DNA from: Moringa oleifera
Lineage: Eukaryota; Streptophyta; Magnoliopsida; Brassicales; Moringaceae
Direction of reading: 5' to 3'
Assembly: GCA_021397835.1 (NCBI GenBank)
Contig: JAJFZO010000065.1
Coordinates: 186,001 to 250,000 of the forward strand
Length of the DNA: 64,000 nt
The position numbers and the translations under genes are program-made. This document shows, piece after piece, positions 55,363 through 64,000 of this stretch. The notes beneath the pieces were generated by a model. The model made no database searches. It had not been told where the DNA came from and was given only the letters and a program-made list of their open reading frames with translations. Numbering within the stretch: position 1 is the stretch's first letter; each line of letters opens with the position of its first letter.

Positions 55363-56121
55363 ATGGCTGACACCACTTTTAGATCAAAACAGCTAAATAA
55401 AGCTTTTCATGGGTTGGGGTTCTTGTGTCTGGTGTTGTTGATGCATAAGGCTTGTGCAAGAGAGTTCCAAGTTGGAGGATCAAAGGGCTGGACTGTTCTC
55501 CCTGACAACTCAGAGAGCTATAATCAATGGGCGGAAAGAAACAGGTTTCAAATCGGAGATTCTCTGGGTATGTTGCTCTATGCTTTCCTTAGCATTTACG
55601 GCTCAAAAAAATGGGTTCAGATTAATAAGCTTCCATGGATTGCAATTTCTGTAACGTAGTTTCATTTCACTGATTGTTCCAAAACTGCAGTGTTTTCATA
55701 CCCAGCAGACCAGGACTCGGTACTTCATGTTACCAGCGATGCCTATACCAACTGTAGCACAGATGCACCAATCGAGAAGTTCACCGACGGTCACACCACC
55801 TTCACTTTCAATCATTCAGGGCCGCACTACTTCATCAGCGGAAACAAAGATAACTGTCTGAAGAATGAGAAGTTCGTGGTCATTGTCATGGCAGACAGAA
55901 GCAATCGGTCTTCCACTACAAACCAAGCAGCACCACCTTCTCCTCCGCCTTCAGAGACCAGCACGACACCATCTCCTGCACCAGTTGTAGAAGGGCCATC
56001 TCCACCTGCAGGAGTTGTGGAGATAAACCCATCTCCTAACGCAGCTTCCTCCATCTCCATGAGCTTCATCAGTTCAATTATTGCAGCATTTGTTGCCTCA
56101 TCTCTGGTCGTAGCACTCTAA
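55363..56121 (+). CDS. Early nodulin-like protein (phytocyanin family), 2 exons
   Basis: ENODL proteins are GPI-anchored phytocyanin-like arabinogalactan-protein chimeras at the plasma membrane, involved in cell-surface signalling and reproduction in known cases. Exons are 55363-55567 and 55691-56121, giving 211 residues. A signal peptide ends near Ala32 (KACA). The plastocyanin-like domain runs from REFQVGGSKGW to VVIVM, with the family disulfide pair Cys90 and Cys124 and the block GPHYFISGNKDNC. The copper-binding set of true phytocyanins is absent: Asp is where the first His would be, and Ser and Asn replace the Cys and second His. Then comes a Pro/Ser-rich arabinogalactan-type region (PPSPPPSETSTTPSPAP) and a hydrophobic GPI tail. 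The intron position after DSL is the usual one for the family. The start follows family length; an in-frame upstream ATG-less extension was ignored. Confidence 0.93.
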
Positions 56122-57409
56122 GCATGCCAAAGGATTTGCGTGACAAGTTTGATCTCCTTGATTTCCTATTGTTATTCTTTGATATTTTATTTTTGCATCT
56201 CTTGATTTGTCCATGATTTTCTCCGTTCCAGGTCAGAGGGTTCACCTTTATCTGGTATTTGATGATCGATTGTTTGTTGCAGAAGAGGAACAAGCTTGAT
56301 AGTTGTATATTCTGTGTGCTTTGCGTCTAACATAAGAGAACAATACATTCATAGAGCAATAAAATATTTTTCATGGTGTGCACAAAAACAGTTTCTTCTT
56401 GTTTTCCATGTGCGAGAAATAATGTGCATATAGCTTTCAGTGTTTTAAGCATCTGAAGAAAATACCATACTTAAACAACTTTCCCATGCAAAATGTTGAA
56501 GGGAAAAGCTGGTAAAACTCAGATGATTTTCCCAAGCCAAGAAAAGACTCAGATGATAAGTACAAAATTAGGTTTCCTTTAAATAGATTTCACTTGTATC
56601 TCTAGAACACAAAGAAACACGAGGGGAAGAGGAAGGAGACAATACCTGAGAAGTTACAATACCATAGCCATCAGCAACCCCAAATTAATGGCTCTCTATA
56701 GCAATTTTCATCACCATAATCCAATGAGCAGCTATTGTTACAGAGTGCCTTCTCTGTTTCCTTTAACAGGGAGTCAGTTAACCAGTATAATACATTCTAT
56801 GATTTTTCAACTTTTCACTAAGTTGCTCTTTGCTTCCTGTCTGCCATAACAATGTGGACTGTACAAATTCTGCTTACCTTTTGTTCGAGAATAGTGCTAC
56901 ATTTACTAATAAGTTTATTAAATTATTTTACAAACTAACACGATAGATGAATTATCATTTGCATAGCAGTTCACGCAAAATGAAATGGAAATGATTTCAT
57001 CTGTAAAACAGTTTAATATAATTGAATAGTAAAATAATAGCATTACCAATGTCAGCTATATCCGCCAACTTTTTTCTTTTTATCCCACATTGTGAAGATA
57101 TATACTACTCATGTAGAAAAATAATGCATTTGTTTTGTCTGATTGAGTGATGAGCGTTCTCCCCTATCCCTTGCTTTTCTCTTTCCATCTTTTATGCCGA
57201 AATTTAAGGGGCGAGGGGGTGGCATAAAAAAGGAAAGCATTTTAACTAAATGAACTTTAATGTCAGTCACTGGAATAAGGAATGAGATATCTCCTGCTTC
57301 ATTTCTGAAAAGGAACACCTTGCAACCAGTTCCATAGGACAAAATCCTGGCTAGTACTGAAGTTCCAAAAACTGGAGTTCTTTACAGACTATCAACTTTC
57401 AGCTTCCTA
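56122..57409. other. Convergent 3' region between ENODL and PDI-like genes
   Basis: 3' flanks of both neighbours. An AATAAA-like signal on the plus strand lies near 56358. No gene is supported. Confidence 0.6.
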
Positions 57410-60400
57410 TCAAAAATTTTTGCCTAGTTCAACTTTTTTCATAAATCTAATTGTATTGTGAAAAATTGAGTCCAGGATCCCAGCAACCTGAAAGCCACAA
57501 CAAACAATTATCAGCAGTGTCTCTATTGAATAGCATTGCAAAGCTGGCAAAAACAAGACACCAACCGTGAAAACACCCCCGATTATGGCACAGACATTTG
57601 TTATGAAATGCGAAAAGGACTTGGAGTTCTCTGTTATTAACACCTGAGGTGATCATAAAAATGGAATGGAAATCAGGAAGCATGAATGTTAAAAGCTTGA
57701 TATATAACACTAAATGATTAGTTACTAAACCTGCATGGGGGAGAGTTCAAAATGGAATTTTGCAACAGGGATATGTAGACTCTGTGCCAAACTACTGTGA
57801 GCTGTGTACTCATATTCCTCAACTAATGTATGTTCACGTGAAGATCTTCTTGTCACCACCTCTGTTTTAACTATTTGAAGGTAATGCTCTATCTGCAAAT
57901 ACAACAACCGGAAAATTTGGGCATCATTATAGGGCTTCAGCAGCAAAACGTTATACTACTTCCACAGCTTATACCATTCAACTAAAAATTCAGTAGTTGC
58001 AAGCCTATCAAAGGAGTGATTCACCAACAGACATCCTTTTATCTTCCTCATTTCTTTATCAGTTTTCTATTTTCTCGCTTTCCATTTTCTTTTTCCTTTT
58101 TTCTTTTTTCTTTTCTTTAGGGCAGGGAAGGGGAAGGAGGGGGAAAGAGTCCCTTTAGCATCAGAAATAAGATCTAATCTCTAGTGGCCTTAGAAAATCC
58201 TGCCAAAATAACAATGAAAATAACAAGAGTGGTAAACTAATATGTACAATGATGATATAACAATGAAGCATTCACAAAAATTAAGCAAATTCCCATCCTT
58301 CTGTAGGCTCTGGACACCCTGAAGGCTAGAGCCATACTCATGCACATACCATAAACATAATTTCTCTCTTTAGTAAATCAGCAGGTGATATATTGCAATG
58401 CTCATGGTCACCGCAGCAGAAGCATTTAAATAGCAAAATACGGATAAACAGGAAGGATTATTAACAGTATCAGACTTACAGTTACATTAGGACCTAAATC
58501 ACGCTGATTTATGAATGCCCGGCCATTTAAACGGTCATGGCTCCCACCAAGATAAGGTATCAATCGCTTAATATCACTCATCACCCGAGGAGAAATCTTA
58601 CGACCAAATGAAAGATGTGATATGACATGTGACATGTTCATTTGAGAAGCATCAAAGGAATGGGCACCTGAGCGAGCAGAGACGATAAGGTTGCCTGGAA
58701 CCTGCAAGGAACAGGACAGCAGACCTTTAGAACCCAGGGGTACAAAAATTCTAAATTGAAATAGTACAGAGTTTCACACTTAGCTCTTTTCTCACAAGTT
58801 AAACATCATACAGCACAAGTTGGCAGACAAAGAATGTAAAACACAAGTTAAAGTTGAAACAAAGCAAATATTAACTTCAGTTTCTTGCAGAACTTGACCT
58901 TCTTAACACGAACATATCCTTCAATTCTGCATCCTCCTGTCAATGGTGCTGGTCTTTTCACATTTGCTGTTGTGTTTTCAGATTTACCCTCCAGAGCTAG
59001 CTTCTGAGATTCCCTTGGGATAGATGCAACCAGTTCTTCCATTGTCTGAGAGTAATGAAACCATCAGAATAGAGTGTCCTAGACTCTTTCTAATAAGACA
59101 GGAAGCAAACTATTTCATTCATAATCTCAAAACAGAAAAGCCCATTTGTTGGTACCTTCACCAGGCTCTCTGTATCACGATCTCCATAATAAGATTCATG
59201 CTCATGGTGTCCGTGGTCCTCCCTGTAAGGCACAAAGGTCAGCAACATTTGGACATAAACCTAAGAGAACCACTTAGAGACAATAGATAACTGAAACAAT
59301 TATTGATTAAGGGATTCAAAAAGACTAAAGTGGAACTTTGAAGAAAGGATTGACATAAACCTTTTCATGTCACTTTTTGCTGCATCAACTGAGAGTTTTA
59401 AGCATATTCTGTATGACTCATGGTTGGTCTATTGCTTCAATAATCAATATTCTTTCTAAAACTTTTTTTGTTCTCTTGCTTCCACTAGAAACAATTACAC
59501 TTATATGATTCTTTAACATACAAGCGTAACAATTCTATACACTAAACTTGCAGTACAAACAAAGGAAAAAGCAATTAACATTTAAATTAGGACTTACATA
59601 ACATAATTGAAACCTTAGTTGCAGTCAAAAATATCATGTTCAAGTAGAAAAATATAATAATGATGTGATGTGTTATGGTCCCACATAAGCAGAATAGCTG
59701 AAGACCCAAAAGATTGACATACACTTGAAACAATTATATATTTGAATTGGAACAAGTTATCACAATTGTTTTTCATGTGAAGAGCATGCAGTTATAGACA
59801 AGGAACATACACAATAAGTTTAGCTAAAAGAAAAAGGCATAAAAATTAATTGGTAAAACATAAGTAAACGGCTAGTAAATGTACGTGATATAAGTTTTTC
59901 TCACCTAACATCACTGCCTTTACGAAAAATACGAATGGATGGATACCCTTGTATGTGATTTCTGAAAATTAATGATAACAAATCATGTTTAGCTGAAAAT
60001 TGAAATTAATAAACAAACAAGGGAACCTAAAAGAGAAAGAAAAAAGGTGTACTTCAAGTTGAAGGGTGGATAAGTATGTACAAATATTCAGATGAAATAA
60101 AGAATTCTGTATTTCACGAAAGAGAAATTTGCTATTTTGAGATCTAAAGAAAAGAATAAAAATAATTCTGAAAATAGTTCTAAATGAAAAAGAAAGAACT
60201 GAAAAAATAAATTAACTCAGAAGAGCCAAAGTTTAACTTAGGAAATACCTTCTACACAAGTCAACTTCTTCAGTACAATCAATCTTTCCCAAAAGAATAC
60301 GGCCATCCATTTCTGGATCATATCTGCAACGTGTGTGCATAGAAGATTATTGAAAGAAGCTACAAATTCACTTTCATGAAGAGAAACAGTAGATATTCCA

Positions 60401-63400
60401 GACCTTTCTCTTATTATTTTGGCTGCTTTCTCCCATGAAGGTTTCTGTGAGAAAAGAGTACATAAATAGAACAGTGGGGCAAAAAAAAAAAATTGACTAA
60501 TGAGATAATCAGGCAGCAAAGATGGAACCAGTCAGGAGAAGATCATAGCAAGATAAAACTTCAGAAACATTGAATTAATAGAATTACCAGGCGATTACTC
60601 CAGTAACACCATGGAGCATAGAAATTGACAACCAAAATTGGGTAACTGCAGAGAAAAAAAAAATTAACTAAATCAAAAGAATTATTAACAGCAGTAGCCT
60701 GAAAACAAAGAAAATCTTCCCGAGAAGATTATAATACAATAATAAAAAAATATGCGACTCAGAATCAGTCCACTTACTGATGTGCAAATTTATCAAAGTT
60801 AGTACCAAGAAGTGGTACAGCACCTTCAACAGATTCTTCATCAACCTCATCTCCATGCTTAATGAAATTTGTAACTGGTCCGGAGTGAAACTCCGAGCCT
60901 GTTGGCCTTAAATCTGGATCTATCGAAAACTTGCGGATTGTTTTCGTTATATTTAACCTGTTCTGCAAATGATAGGCACAAAATCAGGCCAAAGTTCAGA
61001 TTATTTAAAATAGGCATGTCACAATATCTTGCAGGCACAATCAAAGGAAGACCATTAAAACTAACAGCTTGACGTTCAAAATCAGCATAATGTCACAGGT
61101 ATAGATGAATTGTATTGAATTTACAAAATCTGTCTGTTCTTTGCATGAGGCAAGTCTCAGTCATCCTAGATGCTTTATCACATTCAAAAATAAAATAGAA
61201 ACCAAAATTATTTTTATTTTTTAATATTTGCATTTCAAATGAAAACAAAGAACAGTAGGATACTGGATTTTAAAGGACAAAAGGCTTGAAAAGTAAATTT
61301 TTTTTCTAAAATATAACTTTTAAAATTGATATACAAGAGTAAGTTTGATCTTTATCCAAACAAAATCTGGCCAAATGGCAGCACCCAGTGTTGGAGATAG
61401 GAATCCCTAAAAATCTCATAACATATACATATACATATCCATGTCTTCATTAACTTATTATGTATATCTATCCATTTTCAGTATTTATTCAAAGCTAGCT
61501 CCAGTATAGTAAAATAATAGATTGCAATGCAGTCTTCCAGAGAAATTAATCTACAGAAGTTTCTTAACAAATATAAGGTCATCTCAATAATTTTATGCCA
61601 ATTTCTCCCAAAAAGAAACAAAGAGAAAAGCATAACACTCTCCTTGACACTTTCCGGGAAGAAGAAAAACCCCAATGGTGCTTCAGATACAATGAAAACT
61701 AAATAACCCTACATGTATGCTGGAGACATTAACTTCTTCCTTCAACTTTCCAGCTAAGCAACAGACGCTACCAGTGGTTGTAAAAGAATTTGAGGATTAT
61801 CCGCTTCTATTGTGCCAAGTTACAGTACATTTCTCTCCCATAGCAAGTGTTAGAAACCATGATATTTTCCTTGGCAAATGGAATACTAGAGAACTTTTAA
61901 AAACAAATATCACAATTACAGAAAAAAGTGTATGCATCACTCCACTGTCTCCTCATGCTGGTTCCTATTGTCCTGAAAGTCAAGGACACATGCAACCATA
62001 TTTTAGTTTTCAGAATCTTCAGTATGCTTAACATCATTTATCAATAAAGCCACCTCATGATGATTAAAGCATTTTCCCCATCCAAAAATTGTTCAGTTGA
62101 ATAAGAATCATCAACTCAAATCCCTAATTGTTAATGCTTTGTTCTAGAAAATAACAAATTCACCTATACTATGAAAGGAATTTAGTAATTCGATAAATTT
62201 CCCATACAATATTTGCAAACTAATCAAGAACCACATGATGCAAAAGATGAATCAGGAGCATAAGTTCTGGTTTCAATAAGAACGATCAGATTAAATAAAT
62301 AGGATGATAGAAACTTACAGTTCCCAACACATCACTCACATCAATAGATGCAAATTCACATGAAAGTGCTGGAAAGCTACAGAAGAGATTAAAAATAATC
62401 AGTAAACCAGAAAGAAAACTAAATCTCAGCAGCCACTACATAAATAGATGACTCAAAAGAAGCAGCCTAGCAACAAGATGCAAAAAAAAAAACATAGTAA
62501 CATCACGGACAAAATAGTAGAAATGGACTGAAAAAATTTAAAGAAAATTTATAAAAATATGCCCCTGAATACAATGTAAAGTAGGTAAAAGTAAAGAATC
62601 AAGTCCATAATTAAAAAGGTTACAAACAAGTACCAATACAAATGTTCTCCTTAACTAATGTGGACACTTTATCAAAGTGGGCAGTTGACTCAAAAACACA
62701 AGAGCAGCAACTGTTGCATGACCAGAAAGAGACCCAACATTGCCACTATTCCACTCAAGTAAGAACAGGCCTGCAAGTACCACGGGCTTTCTATTTCTAT
62801 TGTAAGCTGAACTGGAATATCAGATAAACAATAGATTTTAGGCTTTCTTCAGTTAACAGTTCACTTGTGTCTAATTCCCTACTATCTACACTGAGTTACA
62901 TAAAAAAAAACTCCTGCTCATTACTAAATTAAGACTCTAGGTACAGTCCTAATTGATCATATGAGTCACTTTTAAACCTAACCAATAACCAAGTCCCGCT
63001 ACTCTTCCTTAGAGTCTGTGGTTTGCTTGCAACCCAGTACAACATGAATCATAAATGCAGGCCAGAAACACCAATTATAAGGTATCAAAATTAGAACCAA
63101 GACGATGGAAACTTCATAACCACGTTAAGGCATCAACTTAATTGATACAACAGTAACCTACCTGATATTAAAATCAATGCGTAAGAAGTCCCCATCAGAA
63201 CTCTTGTCAACAATGATAGATGTAGTGGTGCTGACTGCTAAATAATTACTTAATTCCTGCAAGATTTATAGAATGATTTAATCAAGTGATAAGTAACTGA
63301 CAGGAGGGGGGCAGCTGATAGCAATGTTAAAAGATCGCTGAATAACTACCAATTTTCTTTTCAGGAGAATAATAGAAGGTGGACAAACAGACATATACAT

Positions 63401-63710
63401 AGGCAAAAAGCAAAATTAGTCATAACAAATTCAAATAGCGAACTAATGTTGAAATCAAGGAAGAGAAGAAGTAACGGAATACTAAAATAAAAGATACAAA
63501 AAAATTAATCAACATGAGTAGATGACATGCCAGGTTGCAGACTAAAGCAGTGCAAAATGCTCAACCTATCAAGCCCATAAATATCACATTAAGGATGAAG
63601 GACCAAACAAGCTGTGTACCATTCCAAATAAAAACACCATAAAAAGGGCTGCTATTATGGATAATCCTGCACCAGATAGAGATGCCTCTGTCAAATCTCT
63701 CGGGATTTTC
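57410..63710 (-). CDS. PDIL5-4: Protein disulfide isomerase-like 5-4 (thioredoxin plus ERGIC/Erv41-46 domains), 5' partial
   Basis: This family combines a thioredoxin domain with the luminal domain of ERGIC/COPII cargo receptors in ER-Golgi membranes. Minus-strand exons are 63710..63620, 63256..63162, 62376..62319, 60962..60778, 60645..60588, 60444..60404, 60323..60249, 59961..59905, 59222..59156, 59045..58899, 58701..58480, 57892..57731, 57643..57566 and 57487..57410. The phases agree and give 470 visible residues. Order of parts: KIPRDLTEASLSGAGLS with the first membrane segment, FNISFPALSCEFASIDVSD, thioredoxin site APWCYWSNRLKPSW (CxxS rather than CxxC), GYPSIRIFRKGSD, GGCRIEGYVRVKKVPGNL, AHSFDASQMNMSH, AKFHFELSPMQ, CAIIGGVFTVAGILDS (second membrane segment) and the tail VELGKNF. 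The first exon, probably about 14 residues with the ATG, is beyond the right edge. Confidence 0.93.
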
Positions 63711-64000
63711 CTGTATACAGGAAAGAAAAATCTTAGAAACTAAAATAATGATTATTATACAGTAATTATGCAATCACAGAGAATAATTCACTTTGTTTTA
63801 ACAAACTAGTAAAAAAGTGAAAATAAAAAGAGAGAAACACTGCTAAGTCTATGGGGTAACTGCACAGAGAAACTTTGCACCTTGTACACATACAGGATAT
63901 TATATTACATGCCAATCTGTCAATGGGTAACTTGTACAATAAAACCCATGAAAAAACTCCTGTAATTGGTTGTATTACAAGCATTCACGATATTGAAAAA
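63711..64000 (-). other. Part of the first intron of the PDIL5-4 gene
   Basis: The acceptor at 63711-63712 shows that sequence to the right is intronic. No start exon was found before the window edge. Confidence 0.7.

Noticed and set aside
61717..62031. A 104-codon plus-strand open frame inside an intron of the PDIL5-4 gene
   Set aside because: No recognised domain, low-complexity composition and an intronic position; likely a chance frame.

Overview
This is a plant nuclear window, almost certainly from a eudicot. Genes are split by many short GT-AG introns, leader introns sit in 5' UTRs, AT-rich spacers lie between GC-richer exons, and every recognisable protein belongs to a plant family. 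The 2S albumin N-termini (MAK, a leucine-rich signal, then [11 protein letters not shown]) resemble what I remember of cashew and pistachio 2S albumins. That hints at a woody rosid but does not settle the species.

Layout. 1-3.4 kb: poorly resolved, with two orphan exons on the minus strand, microsatellites and two small tandem duplications. 3.5-6.8 kb (-): complete BET3/TRAPPC3 gene. 7.6-13.2 kb (+): two tandem polyubiquitin genes, each with five in-frame ubiquitin units and a leader intron ending right at the ATG. 14.4-26.7 kb (-): a tandem array of six intact 2S albumin genes sharing a promoter module, separated by AT-rich spacers. 27.9-30.2 kb (+): eIF1/SUI1. 31.5-33.5 kb (+): THI1 thiazole synthase. 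34.6-38.1 kb (+): DDRGK-domain (UFMylation) protein. 39.3-41.5 kb (+): long-form COBRA-like protein. 43.3-50.3 kb (-): GYP7-like TBC RabGAP with 12 coding exons. 51.6-53.2 kb (-): decayed hAT transposase of the TTF-zinc-finger class. 55.4-56.1 kb (+): early nodulin-like phytocyanin. 57.4-63.7 kb (-): PDI-like 5-4 (thioredoxin plus Erv41/46-type) gene whose first exon lies beyond the right edge.

Most genes are single-copy housekeeping genes (vesicle tethering, ubiquitin supply, translation initiation, thiamine synthesis, ER protein modification, Rab regulation, cell wall or surface, ER/Golgi cargo). They do not form a pathway. The accessory part is the 2S albumin array. Its regulatory module is retained in all six copies but has lost its proximal half in the outermost copy, and its downstream flanks also carry duplicated sequence. 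The other notable items are the polyubiquitin pair, with signs of repeat homogenisation and non-canonical residues, and the hAT relic. I found no CRISPR array, operon or bacterial-type system. Exon boundaries were read by eye from splice consensus, phase and family knowledge, without transcript data.
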